From NCBI RefSeq assembly GCF_900099825.1, contig NZ_LT629693.1, positions 1,984,001 to 2,048,000 of the forward strand: a stretch of DNA of 64,000 bases. Reading direction: 5' to 3'. Within the stretch, counting starts at the first letter, position 1. Every line of letters starts with the position of its first letter. Under the pieces are notes generated by a model. The model made no database searches. It was not told the DNA's origin and saw only the letters and a list, made by a program, of their open reading frames with translations. The stretch comes from Bradyrhizobium ottawaense (GTDB lineage: Bacteria > Pseudomonadota > Alphaproteobacteria > Rhizobiales > Xanthobacteraceae). Made by a program: the position numbers and the translations under genes. Positions 7,126 to 16,245 of the stretch are shown here, piece after piece.

Positions 7126-9953
7126 TCGCAGGGCTTCCCCTCACCTTCGCCGACCCGTTGCTGCTGATGGGGCTGTTGACCCTGCCGGTGCTGTGGTGGC
7201 TGTTGCGCGTGATGCCGCCGCGGCCCAAGCGGATCGAGTTTCCGCCGACGCGGCTGTTGTTCGACATCAGGCCCAAGGAAGAAACCCCGTCGCGCACGCC
7301 GTGGTGGCTGACCTTGCTGCGCCTCACCGCCGCGGCATTGGTCATTCTCGCCGCCGCCGGGCCGATCTGGAATCCGCAGACCGGCGTCGGCGGCAGCAAC
7401 GCGCCGCTGGTGATCCTGCTCGACGACGGCTGGAGTGCGGCTTCGAGCTGGGACATCCGCATCAAGGCCGCCGATGAACTGATCGCCAATGCCGACAACG
7501 ACCGCCGCGGCGTCGCACTGGTTCCGCTGTCCGAACCGGCGCGCGACATCACCCTGATGCCCGGCGGCACCGCGCGGGTCGCCCTGCGCCAGCTCGCGCC
7601 AAAGCCGTATGCGATCGAGCGCGTCGAAACGCTTGCCGCCGTCGAACGGTTCCTGAAGGCGACCGGCGATGCCGAAATCGCCTGGCTGTCCGACGGCATC
7701 GACACCGGGCGCGGCACTGAATTCCTCGAAGGCCTCGGCAGGACCGTCGGCGACCGCAAGCTGACGGTGTTCGAGGGTGGCGCATCGCCTGCGCTGGCGC
7801 TGGTCGCCGCCGAGAATGCCGCGGCCAAGATGACCGTGAAGGTGCTGCGCACCACCAGCGGCAATGCCGCCGGTGTGGTGCGCGCGATCGACGCCAAGGG
7901 TTCGCCGATCGGCGAGGCACGGTATGCGTTCGGATTGCAGGACCGCGAAGCCGAAGCGGCGTTCGATCTGCCGGTCGAACTGCGCAACGATATCGCGCGG
8001 CTGGAAATATCCGGCGAGCGCTCCGCCGGCGCGGTGCAACTGTTGGACAAGCGCTGGCGGCGTCGCGCCATCGGCGTCGTCACCGGTGCGACCAGCGATA
8101 CCGCGCAGCCGCTACTGGCTTCGACCTTCTATCTGACCCGTGCGCTGCAGCCCTTCGCCGATGTGCGGCTCGGCGACCGCGGCGCGCCGCAGCAGGTGAT
8201 CGCGCAGTTCCTCGATCAGCGGCTGCCGATGATCGTGATGGCCGATGTCGGCACGCTGTCGCCGGAAATCCGCGAACGCCTGAACGCATGGATCGATCAG
8301 GGCGGCGTGCTGGTGCGCTTCGCCGGTCCCCGTCTGGCGCAGGCCGATGACGATCTGGTGCCGGTGAAACTGCGCCGCGGCGGCCGCACGCTCGGCGGCA
8401 GTCTCACCTGGGAAAAGCCGCAGCATCTGGCCTCGTTCGCCGCCGACGGCCCGTTCGCGGGGCTTAACGTGCCCAAGGACATCACCATCAGCCGGCAGGT
8501 GCTGGCCGAGCCCGATGCCGTGCTCGCAACCAGGACCTGGGCGTCGCTGGAAGACGGCACGCCGCTGGTCACCGGCGAACATCGCGGCAAGGGCGTCGTC
8601 AGCCTGTTCCATGTCGGCGCCGACTCGCGCTGGTCGGACCTGCCGATGTCCGGCAGCTTCGTCGAAATGCTGCGGCGGCTGGTCGATATGTCCGGCTACA
8701 CTTCCAAGCCCGGCCCCGGCGTCGCCAGCGAAGCGGCCAATGTCGAAACCGTGGCGCCGCTGCGCACGCTCGACGGCTTCGGCGCGTTCGGGCCGCCGCC
8801 CTCGACCGCCAAGCCGATGCCGGCCGACTATCGCGATCGCGCCACCTCAGATCATCCGCCCGGCTTCTACGGCTCCGCCGAAGGTCCGATCGCCGTCAAT
8901 ACGCTGGCATCGGCCGATCGCATCGCCGCGCTCGATACGTCATCGCTGCACGCGCAGCATGCCACCTACTCCAACGCCGAGCCGCGTGACTTGCGCGGCA
9001 TCCTGCTGTCGTCATCGCTGCTGTTGTTCCTGATCGATGCGATCGTGATCGCGATGCTGGGCGCCGGCCTTGCCGCGCTGTGGCGCCGGCGTACCGCGAC
9101 GGCAGCGCTTGTCCTGGCGCTGATCCTGGCCGCGACGTCGATCGCGCCGTCGCCGGTGCGCGCCGACAACCCGGTGCGCGCCGACAACAATGACGACTTC
9201 GCCATCAAGGCGGTGTCGCAGACGCGGCTCGCCTATGTCGTCACCGGAAATGCCGACGTCGATTCCATCGTCAAGGCCGGCATGGCCGGGCTGACGCTGT
9301 TCCTGGCGCAGCGCACGGCGCTGGAAGCCGGCGATCCCGTCGGCATCGATCCCGCCCGCGACGAACTGGCGTTCTTCCCGCTGATCTACTGGCCGGTGGT
9401 GCCGGGCGCGCCAAAGCCGCCGCAGGACGCCATCAACCGCATCGACGCCTACATGAAACAGGGCGGCACGGTCGTGTTCGATACCCGCGACGCCATCGAG
9501 GCGCCGCCGGGCGACAACGGCGCGTCGCAGACGCCGGGGATGCAAACCCTGCGCGAGATTCTTTCCTCGCTCGACGTGCCCGAGCTCGAGCCGGTGCCGC
9601 GCGAGCATGTGCTGACCAAGACGTTCTATCTGCTGCGCGACTTCCCCGGCCGCTTCAACGCCGGCCAGACCTGGGTCGAAACCCTGCCGCGCGAGGACGA
9701 CGACGAGACCGCCTCGAAGCCGGCGCGCGGCGGTGACGGCGTTTCGCCGATCATCATCACCTCGAACGATCTCGCCGGTGCCTGGGCGATCCGCCCCGAC
9801 GGCCAGCCGATGCTGCCGCTGACACCCGGCGAGCCGCGCCAGCGCGAATTCGCCTTCCGCGCCGGCGTCAACATCGTGATGTACACGCTGACCGGCAACT
9901 ACAAGGCCGACCAGGTTCACGCGCCCGCCCTCATCGAACGGCTGGGACAGTAG
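7122..9953 (+). CDS. BatA-like membrane protein with C-terminal DUF4159 domain
   Basis: A 943-residue fusion. The N-terminus has the BatA signature of two membrane helices (LLLMGLLTLPVLWWLL near residues 9-25 and WWLTLLRLTAAALVILAAAGP near 60-80) around an arginine-rich loop. A periplasmic von Willebrand-like part follows, then another helix pair near residues 630-690 and a C-terminal DUF4159 domain (about 695-943, with RTALEAGDP and VVFDTRDA segments). It probably sits in the inner membrane with the MoxR/DUF58 pair below it. The ATG overlaps the DUF58 stop by four bases. Its function is unproven. Confidence 0.87.
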   Translation: MIAGLPLTFADPLLLMGLLTLPVLWWLLRVMPPRPKRIEFPPTRLLFDIRPKEETPSRTPWWLTLLRLTAAALVILAAAGPIWNPQTGVGGSNAPLVILLDDGWSAASSWDIRIKAADELIANADNDRRGVALVPLSEPARDITLMPGGTARVALRQLAPKPYAIERVETLAAVERFLKATGDAEIAWLSDGIDTGRGTEFLEGLGRTVGDRKLTVFEGGASPALALVAAENAAAKMTVKVLRTTSGNAAGVVRAIDAKGSPIGEARYAFGLQDREAEAAFDLPVELRNDIARLEISGERSAGAVQLLDKRWRRRAIGVVTGATSDTAQPLLASTFYLTRALQPFADVRLGDRGAPQQVIAQFLDQRLPMIVMADVGTLSPEIRERLNAWIDQGGVLVRFAGPRLAQADDDLVPVKLRRGGRTLGGSLTWEKPQHLASFAADGPFAGLNVPKDITISRQVLAEPDAVLATRTWASLEDGTPLVTGEHRGKGVVSLFHVGADSRWSDLPMSGSFVEMLRRLVDMSGYTSKPGPGVASEAANVETVAPLRTLDGFGAFGPPPSTAKPMPADYRDRATSDHPPGFYGSAEGPIAVNTLASADRIAALDTSSLHAQHATYSNAEPRDLRGILLSSSLLLFLIDAIVIAMLGAGLAALWRRRTATAALVLALILAATSIAPSPVRADNPVRADNNDDFAIKAVSQTRLAYVVTGNADVDSIVKAGMAGLTLFLAQRTALEAGDPVGIDPARDELAFFPLIYWPVVPGAPKPPQDAINRIDAYMKQGGTVVFDTRDAIEAPPGDNGASQTPGMQTLREILSSLDVPELEPVPREHVLTKTFYLLRDFPGRFNAGQTWVETLPREDDDETASKPARGGDGVSPIIITSNDLAGAWAIRPDGQPMLPLTPGEPRQREFAFRAGVNIVMYTLTGNYKADQVHAPALIERLGQ
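9153..9188. repeat. 18-bp perfect in-frame tandem duplication
   Basis: Two identical 18-base units, 9153-9170 and 9171-9188, encode PVRADN twice, directly after a hydrophobic segment in the DUF4159 protein and close to where a signal-type cleavage would fall. Confidence 0.9.
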
Positions 9954-9956
9954 AGC

Positions 9957-12020
9957 ATGCAGTACGGTATCGCGTTTACACCCCTCGTTCCCACGCTCGT
10001 GCTGTGGATCGCACTCGCCGCGATCGTCGTGATCTCGACGCTGCTGCTGCTCGGCCGCGCGCGCGGGGCCGCGGTGCGCGCGGCGGCGCTGGCGCTGATC
10101 CTGCTGGCGCTCGCCAATCCTTCCTTCACCCGCGAGGACCGCGAGCCGTTGTCCTCGGTCGCCGCCGTCGTGATCGACAAGAGCCCGAGCCAGAATTTCG
10201 GCACGCGCAACGACGAGACCGCGAAGGCGCAGGAAGCGCTGGTCGATACCCTGAAGAAGATCAAGGGGCTGGAAGTGCGCGTCGTCGAGGCCGGACAGGC
10301 TGATGGCGAGACGGATGGCACCAAATTGTTCGGCGCGCTGTCCTCGGCGCTCTCGGACGTCCCGGTCGATCGCGTTGCCGGCGCGTTCCTGATCACCGAC
10401 GGCCGGGTGCATGACATTCCCGCCAACGCCGCGGCTGTCGGCTTCCAGGCGCCGGTGCATGCGCTGATCACCGGCCGCAAGGACGAGCGCGACCGCCGCA
10501 TCGCGATTTCGGCGGCGCCTCGCTTCGGCATTGTCGGACAGACCCAGACCATCACCTACCGGCTCGACGATCAGGGCGTCACCAACCAGCGCGCCAAGAT
10601 CGTGATACGCCGCGACGGCGAGGTGATCAGCGAGCGCACGCTCACGAGTGGTCAGACTTCCAGTGTCGAGATCGACATCAAGCATGCCGGCCCGAACATC
10701 GTCGAGATCGAGGCCTCGCCGCTGGAGAACGAACTGACACTGGTCAACAACCGCGCCGTGGTCGCGATCGACGGCGTCCGCGACAAACTGCGCGTGCTGC
10801 TGGTGTCCGGCGAGCCGCATTCCGGCGAACGCACCTGGCGCAACCTGCTGAAGTCGGACGCCAGCGTCGACCTTGTGCACTTCACAATTCTGCGTCCGCC
10901 GGAGAAACAGGACGGCACGCCGATCAACGAGCTATCGCTGATCGCGTTTCCGACCCGCGAACTGTTCCAGCAGAAGATCAACGAATTCCAGCTGATCATC
11001 TTCGACCGCTATGCCCGCCAGGGCGTGCTGCCGATCGCCTATTTCGACAACATCGCCCGCTACGTCCGCGCCGGCGGCGCGGTGCTGGTATCGGCCGGGC
11101 CGGACTACGCCTCGACCACCAGCATCTGGCGCACGCCGCTGGATTCGGTGCTGCCGGCCGAACCGGTCGGCGTCACCGAAAAACCGTTCTATGCGCATCT
11201 GAGCGACGCCGGCAAGCGCCACCCGGTGACGCGTGGCCTCGAAGGCTCCGCCACCGAGCCGCCGCACTGGAGCCGGTTCTTCCGCACCGTCGAGACCCGC
11301 AACAGCGTCACCCCGCCTGTCATGACCGGCGCCGACGGCAAGCCGCTGTTGCTGCTGTCGCGCTTCGGCGAAGGCCGCGTCGCGCTGTTGCTGTCGGACC
11401 ATATCTGGCTGTGGGCGCGCGGCTATGAAGGCGGTGGACCGCATCTGGACTTGCTGCGGCGGATGTCGCACTGGCTGATGAAGCAGCCGGACCTCGACGA
11501 GGAGGCGCTGCGCCTGCAGATCCAGGGCAAGGACCTCGTGGTGGTGCGCCAGACCATGGCCGACACCGTCGCACCTGTCACGGTGACCTCGCCGAGCGGC
11601 ACCACAAAAGAATTGACCCTTGTTGTCGGCGATCCCGGCGAATGGCGTGCGACGCTGCCTGCGAACGAACTCGGGCTGTGGCAGGCGACCGACGGCACGT
11701 TGAAGGCGCTGATCAATGTCGGGCCTACCAACCCGAAGGAATTTTCCGAAGTCACCTCGACCACCGAGATGCTGAAGCCGCTGGCGCAGGCGACCGGTGG
11801 CGACGCGCGGCGCGTGGTCGATGGCACCAGCCTCGACATGCCCCGCATCGTGCCGGTCCGTGCTTCCGGCATCTATCGCGGCGACGGCTGGCTCGGCGTC
11901 AAGATGCGCGACGCCAGCGTCGTCAAGGGCGTCGGCGTGCTGCCGATGTTCGCAGGCCTGATCGGGCTGTTGCTGCTGCTCGGTGCTTTCGCAGCAACGT
12001 GGGTACGCGAGGGGCGGTAG
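9957..12020 (+). CDS. Large membrane protein, last gene of the MoxR operon
   Basis: A 687-residue protein beginning three bases after the previous stop. Two membrane helices lie near residues 14-32 and 38-55, a long periplasmic region follows, and a final helix (MFAGLIGLLLLLGAFAATWV) lies near residues 661-682 before a short basic end. The middle resembles the glutamine-amidotransferase-like fold seen in BatA/BatB-type companions (ISAAPRFGIVGQ, LVSGEPHSGERTWRNLLKSD). It is the usual fourth member of alphaproteobacterial MoxR-DUF58-DUF4159 operons. No catalytic motif is evident; the function is unknown. Confidence 0.8.
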   Translation: MQYGIAFTPLVPTLVLWIALAAIVVISTLLLLGRARGAAVRAAALALILLALANPSFTREDREPLSSVAAVVIDKSPSQNFGTRNDETAKAQEALVDTLKKIKGLEVRVVEAGQADGETDGTKLFGALSSALSDVPVDRVAGAFLITDGRVHDIPANAAAVGFQAPVHALITGRKDERDRRIAISAAPRFGIVGQTQTITYRLDDQGVTNQRAKIVIRRDGEVISERTLTSGQTSSVEIDIKHAGPNIVEIEASPLENELTLVNNRAVVAIDGVRDKLRVLLVSGEPHSGERTWRNLLKSDASVDLVHFTILRPPEKQDGTPINELSLIAFPTRELFQQKINEFQLIIFDRYARQGVLPIAYFDNIARYVRAGGAVLVSAGPDYASTTSIWRTPLDSVLPAEPVGVTEKPFYAHLSDAGKRHPVTRGLEGSATEPPHWSRFFRTVETRNSVTPPVMTGADGKPLLLLSRFGEGRVALLLSDHIWLWARGYEGGGPHLDLLRRMSHWLMKQPDLDEEALRLQIQGKDLVVVRQTMADTVAPVTVTSPSGTTKELTLVVGDPGEWRATLPANELGLWQATDGTLKALINVGPTNPKEFSEVTSTTEMLKPLAQATGGDARRVVDGTSLDMPRIVPVRASGIYRGDGWLGVKMRDASVVKGVGVLPMFAGLIGLLLLLGAFAATWVREGR

Positions 12021-12045
12021 GCGCGACTGCCACGCCTGCTCTATG

Positions 12046-12092
12046 TCCCTCATCCTGAGGAGCGGCCACTTGGCCGCGTCTCGAAGGATGAA
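12046..12092. repeat. Intergenic palindromic repeat (CCTCATCCTGAGGAG type)
   Basis: Contains CCTCATCCTGAGGAG, the inner palindrome GCGGCCACTTGGCCGC and TCTCGAAGGATGAA. The same motifs recur at 34515-34612 and near 50478-50662, so this is one member of a dispersed repeat family. The rest of the gap 12021-12283 shows no gene by eye. Confidence 0.75.
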
Positions 12093-12283
12093 CAGCCCGG
12101 CCGTATCCTTCCAGGCTCGCCCAACGGTGCAAGTGCACCGCAAGGCTCGCACCGCCAGCGATAACGGCGAAGCCATTACGCGGGGATGACGGGTCGAACA
12201 TCAGGCGGACATCACGCGCTGCTCCCGCCGTTGCATCAATCCCACATCACGCGCCGAACTATCGCCGCGCACCCGACCTACGG

Positions 12284-12322
12284 TTGACATCGCCCTTTCC
12301 TTCCGATGTTATAATATAACAT
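12284..12322 (+). promoter_or_regulatory. Predicted Zur-controlled promoter
   Basis: A TTGACA box at 12284-12289 is followed by an AT-rich stretch containing TATAAT at 12310-12315. The stretch is a perfect 17-base palindrome around one central base, ATGTTATAATATAACAT, at 12306-12322. This matches the core of the Zur operator known from gammaproteobacteria (ATGTTATA-N-TATAACAT). The spacer to TATAAT is 20 bases, or 18 to the overlapping GTTATA. The palindrome covers the -10 region 17 bases before the DUF2946-like start, as expected of a repressor site. No binding has been tested. Confidence 0.7.
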
Positions 12323-12338
12323 TGGGACGAAGACCCGG

Positions 12339-12758
12339 ATGAACTGGTTCCGAAAACATCTCAGAGGTGGCTCGCGGCTGGCGCTGTTTGCGCTCGCGAT
12401 CCAGTTTGTGATGGCGTTTGGCCATTTCCACGGGTTGGCGGCGCAGGCCGCGCCTTCGATTCAGACCGGCGTAACGAACGCCGACTTCGCCCACACCGCA
12501 GGAATAGCCGCGCAAACGGCGGCCGATGAGGTCGCGCAGAAGCAGCAGCCTTCCACCCCGGACACCGATCAGCAACCGACGGATAATTGCGCGATCTGCG
12601 CCGTCATGTCGCTTGCCGGCAACCTGCTGTTCGCAACGCCGCCGCTGTTGCAACTGCCGCAGGCGGTCGAATTTCTCTATCTCACGACCGACGCCGAGTT
12701 CGTTCACCTGAACTCGATCTATCCGGCGTTCCGGTCCCGCGCACCACCCGCCTCCTGA
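12339..12758 (+). CDS. DUF2946-like small exported protein
   Basis: A 139-residue protein. One hydrophobic segment (residues 13-32, ALFALAIQFVMAFGHFHG) looks like a signal anchor. A linker rich in Ala, Gln and Thr, a CAIC pair near residues 85-88 and a second hydrophobic stretch follow. The CxxC with scattered histidines and the position before a TonB-dependent receptor fit DUF2946-like proteins, often found in metal-regulated loci. It starts 17 bases after the predicted Zur box. A role in metal handling is inferred. Confidence 0.65.
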   Translation: MNWFRKHLRGGSRLALFALAIQFVMAFGHFHGLAAQAAPSIQTGVTNADFAHTAGIAAQTAADEVAQKQQPSTPDTDQQPTDNCAICAVMSLAGNLLFATPPLLQLPQAVEFLYLTTDAEFVHLNSIYPAFRSRAPPAS

Positions 12759-12914
12759 CATCGATTGATTGATGCGCCCTTCCGAAGCCGTTCGCATCAA
12801 GCGGGCCACTCTCAAGGGATAAATCGAAATCGGTCCGTCGCACATCGACGGCAAGGCGCTTCCAAAGGTTCGTCGATAACGCGAATTCCGGTGGCAGCCT
12901 CTCAGGATCGGACA

Positions 12915-15179
12915 ATGACGCTCTCGTTAAGAACCACTCTCCTGCTCTCCAGTTCAGCGTCACTGCTGCTCGGCCTGGGAACCCCTGCAATGTCGCAGAC
13001 CGCAGCTCCCGCGGCGGGCGGCTCTACCACGCTTCCAAAGATCGAGGTCGTGGCACCGCCGCGCGCCCAACCAACGCGCCGGCCCAAGGCGCGCGTCGTC
13101 ACGGGGGTACGCCGCGAGACGCCCGCCGCACCGCCGCCGCAGACCGAGGCGCAAGTGGTCGCGGGCAAGAACGAGAAGTTTGACACGACGCGCCAGAACA
13201 TCTTCGCGCCAACCGGCGCCAACTCCTCTCAGATCAACCACCAGGCCATCGAGGCGCTGCCGCAAGGCACCAATACGACGCTGGACAAGGTGCTATTGCA
13301 ACTACCCGGCGTAACGCAGGATTCGGCCGCAAGCGGTGAATTGCACGTACGAAACGAGCACGGCAATCTTCAATATCGTATCAACGGCATCATGCTGCCC
13401 GACGGCGTCGGGGCTTTCGGGCAAATCCTCGACACCGGCATCGTCGGAAGCCTGGCGCTGCTTACCGGGGCGCTGCCGGCGCAATATGGCTTGCGCACCG
13501 CGGGCGTGCTGGACATCCAGACCAAGACCGACGCCTTCAACAACTCAGGCAGCGTCAGCGTCTATGGCGGCAGCCGCCAAACGATCACGCCGAGTTTCGA
13601 ATACGGTGGCACCGCCGGACAAACCCAGTATTTCGTCTCCGGGCGCTATTTCACGAGCAATCTGGGGATTGAGAATCCGACGCCGGCGAAAGAAGCGATT
13701 CACGATCGCACCTCGCAGGAGAAAGGATTTCTCTATCTATCGACCGTGCTCGATCCCACCAGCCGCCTGACCCTGATCAGCGGCGTATCGAATGCGGCGT
13801 ATCAGATCCCCAATAATCCGGGACAGCCGTCCAACTTCACGGCGTTCGGGGTATCCAACTTCGATTCGTCGATGCTCAATGAACGGCAGTACGAGACGAC
13901 CCAGTTCAACGTATTGGCCTACCAAAAATCGATGGAGGATATCGACTACCAGGTCGCCTATTTCAACCGCTATAACCAGTTGCACTTTCGGCCGGATTTG
14001 GTAGGCGACCTCGTCATCAATGGCGTGGCCTCCGATGTCTACCGTCAGAGCGTTATCAATGGCATTCAGGAAGATACCGCCTGGCGCATCGGCTATGCTC
14101 ATACTCTGCGGTATGGTTTTTCCGTGAGTGCGGAGCGCTCCCTGGTCACCAACATATCCACCGTGTTGCCGCTCGTTGATCCCGCCGATCCAGGCCAAGG
14201 CACGATCGATGCGCCGTTCCCCATACTCGATTCCAGCTCCAAGACCGGTTGGCTGCTTGGCACCTATCTTCAGGACGAGTGGAAGATCACCAATAACCTG
14301 ACCTTGAACGCCGGGTTACGCTTCGACCAGATGTACCAATACGTCAATGCCAACCAGTTCAGCCCGCGTGTCAACGTGAGCTGGGTGCCAGTGGATGGCA
14401 CCACCTTCCACGCCGGCTACGCGCGCACATTCACGCCGCCGCCGCAAGTGGTGGCTGCTCCGGTTAATCTGACGCTGGTCCAGGGCACATCGCAGCAGCC
14501 TGCCGTGCAGCAGAACGATCCGGTGCGGCCGGAGCGGGCGCACGTGTTCGACGCAGGTGTGGTTCAGAAGATCCTGCCGGTACCCGGCCTCGAGGTCGGG
14601 ATCGATCTCTACTACAAGATCGCGCGCGATCTGCTAGACGACGGGCAATTCGGCGCGGCCTATGTGTTGTCCGGCTTCAATTATGACCGGGCCAATAACG
14701 CGGGTGTCGAGCTCAAGGCATCCTACACCAACGGCAACTTCCGCATGTATGGCAACCTCGCCTGGGCGCGCCAACTCGGCACCGACATCGTATCGAACCA
14801 GTATTTGTTCGACCCCGATCGTCTGGCCTATATCGCCACCCACTACATCTACACCGACCACAGTCAGACTCTGACCGCGTCAGCCGGTGCATCCTACCTC
14901 TGGAACGGCACGCGGTTCAGCGCGTCAATGATCTACGGCAGCGGACTTCGCTCCGGCTTTGCGAATACCGACCACGTGCCGTCCTATACCCAGGTGAATG
15001 TCGGAGTATCGCGCGAATATCTCCTCCCGGGATGGACCAAGCCGACGACGGTAAGGTTCGATGTCGTCAACCTGTTCGACAAGATCTACCAGATCAGGGA
15101 TGGCTCAGGTATCGGCGTGTTCGCGCCGCAGTTCGGACCGCGACGCGGCTTCTATGTCGGCATCACGCAGAAGCTGTGA
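12915..15179 (+). CDS. TonB-dependent outer-membrane receptor, probably zinc-regulated
   Basis: A 754-residue receptor. The start chosen is ATG 12915 (MTLSLRTTLLL), which gives a clear signal peptide ending near AMSQ; the in-frame upstream stretch lacks signal character. A TonB-box-like segment PKIEVVAPP lies near residue 42. A plug domain (ALPQGTNTTLDKVLLQLPGV, then RINGIMLPDGVGAFGQILDTG) is followed by a beta-barrel with alternating aromatic strands. The protein ends in YVGITQKL rather than the usual terminal Phe. It follows the DUF2946-like gene in the same direction, so the Zur-type promoter probably drives both. Zinc as the cargo is inferred. Confidence 0.85.
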   Translation: MTLSLRTTLLLSSSASLLLGLGTPAMSQTAAPAAGGSTTLPKIEVVAPPRAQPTRRPKARVVTGVRRETPAAPPPQTEAQVVAGKNEKFDTTRQNIFAPTGANSSQINHQAIEALPQGTNTTLDKVLLQLPGVTQDSAASGELHVRNEHGNLQYRINGIMLPDGVGAFGQILDTGIVGSLALLTGALPAQYGLRTAGVLDIQTKTDAFNNSGSVSVYGGSRQTITPSFEYGGTAGQTQYFVSGRYFTSNLGIENPTPAKEAIHDRTSQEKGFLYLSTVLDPTSRLTLISGVSNAAYQIPNNPGQPSNFTAFGVSNFDSSMLNERQYETTQFNVLAYQKSMEDIDYQVAYFNRYNQLHFRPDLVGDLVINGVASDVYRQSVINGIQEDTAWRIGYAHTLRYGFSVSAERSLVTNISTVLPLVDPADPGQGTIDAPFPILDSSSKTGWLLGTYLQDEWKITNNLTLNAGLRFDQMYQYVNANQFSPRVNVSWVPVDGTTFHAGYARTFTPPPQVVAAPVNLTLVQGTSQQPAVQQNDPVRPERAHVFDAGVVQKILPVPGLEVGIDLYYKIARDLLDDGQFGAAYVLSGFNYDRANNAGVELKASYTNGNFRMYGNLAWARQLGTDIVSNQYLFDPDRLAYIATHYIYTDHSQTLTASAGASYLWNGTRFSASMIYGSGLRSGFANTDHVPSYTQVNVGVSREYLLPGWTKPTTVRFDVVNLFDKIYQIRDGSGIGVFAPQFGPRRGFYVGITQKL

Positions 15180-15300
15180 CGCGTGCGCTTTCGCGTGAAG
15201 AAAACGCGTCAGAACAACGTCCAGAGTCCTGCAACTAGGACGAAGTCCTGATGCAGGGCATCGGCGTGCGGGCGTTCGCGAACTTGAAGTTTTAGCTGTG

Positions 15301-15350
15301 CTCCCTCGCCCCGCACTTGCGGGGTCGAGACGAGCGAAGCTCGCTCTTAG
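15301..15350. repeat. Intergenic GC-rich repeat (CTCGCCCCGC-TTGCGGGG type)
   Basis: The hairpin-forming CCCCGCACTTGCGGGG and the adjoining GAGCGAAGCTCGCTC palindrome resemble the element at 33727-33872. No open reading frame with coding character covers it. Confidence 0.65.
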
Positions 15351-15554
15351 AACCTGTATGCTCGTGTGCAGTTTTGTTTTGTGCAATCGCACGCGAGACC
15401 GCGGGTGCAGCGCGCCCCCGGTCTTTCCCGCGCCCTCTACTTTTTGGGGGCGGCACGTGACGCAAAGCCCGGGCGCATCGCGCCGCGGCAATGCGGGGTC
15501 GTGCCCTCACGCTGTTTGACAATTGAATAGGAAACCGACCCGACATCGAGAATT

Positions 15555-15655
15555 CGTAGCCCGGATGAGCGAAACGATATCCGGGGCTGACGGCAGTTGC
15601 TTATCGTGCTGCACCCGCATATCGCTGCGCTCATGCGGGCTACGGGCTGCGGATG
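15555..15655. repeat. Paired REP-like elements (GTAGCCCGGATGAGCG type)
   Basis: The motif GTAGCCCGGATGAGCGAAACGATATCCGGG is followed by its approximate inverse, CCCGCATATCGCTGCGCTCATGCGGGCTAC, about 25 bases on. The two can fold into a large hairpin. This pair is a common intergenic repeat type in Bradyrhizobium-like genomes. Between 15351 and 15554 I see only low-coding, GC-rich sequence. Confidence 0.65.
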
Positions 15656-15663
15656 ACGCGCCG

Positions 15664-16176
15664 CTATCTTGCCTTGGTCCAGTCGGGCTGGATCGCGCCG
15701 GAGACGTCGTTGAAGGCGCCTTCGACCAGTTCGGCCACCAGCAGGCGGCTGTAGTCGACCGGGCCCGGCATCGTCGCCCGTCCCTTCGGCACCGCCTTGA
15801 AGCCGACGCGGCTGTAATAGGCTTCATCGCCGACCAGGATCACCAGGCGATGTCCCTTGGCCCTGGCATCCCCGAGCGAACGATCGAGCAGCATGCGCCC
15901 GACGCCGCGGCTGCGGAACGGCGGCTCGACCGTCAACGGCCCGAGCATCAAGGCCGGCGTATCGCCGATGCAGACCGGCAACTGACGCACCGAGCCGACC
16001 ATCAGCGTGCCGATCCGCGCCGTGAACGACAGATCGAGCAGATGGTCGACGTGTTCGCGCAGGCGGTAGGCGCTGAGCACGAAACGGCCGGGCCCGAAGG
16101 TGCGTTCGTGCAGGCGCTCGATCGCCTGCGCGTCCTTTGGCGTTTCGGCCAGGATGGTGACGGAGAGTTCGCTCAT
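15664..16176 (-). CDS. GNAT family N-acetyltransferase
   Basis: A 170-residue protein with the GNAT fold. The acetyl-CoA-binding motif A is MLGPLTVEPPFRSRGVGRMLLD (RSRGVG is the pyrophosphate loop), and motif B is VILVGDEAYYSRVGF with the catalytic-region Tyr. It resembles the YhbS-like branch, soluble acetyltransferases of unknown acceptor. It lies alone on the minus strand, 69 bases downstream of the glycosyltransferase stop, so it may be transcribed with that gene. Confidence 0.88.
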   Translation of the reverse strand: MSELSVTILAETPKDAQAIERLHERTFGPGRFVLSAYRLREHVDHLLDLSFTARIGTLMVGSVRQLPVCIGDTPALMLGPLTVEPPFRSRGVGRMLLDRSLGDARAKGHRLVILVGDEAYYSRVGFKAVPKGRATMPGPVDYSRLLVAELVEGAFNDVSGAIQPDWTKAR

Positions 16177-16245
16177 GATGAGGCGCGGGATAGCATCTGG
16201 CGGCGGCGCGGTCCATCGGCGGAAGCGCCAAAATTCCGCGTTGCC

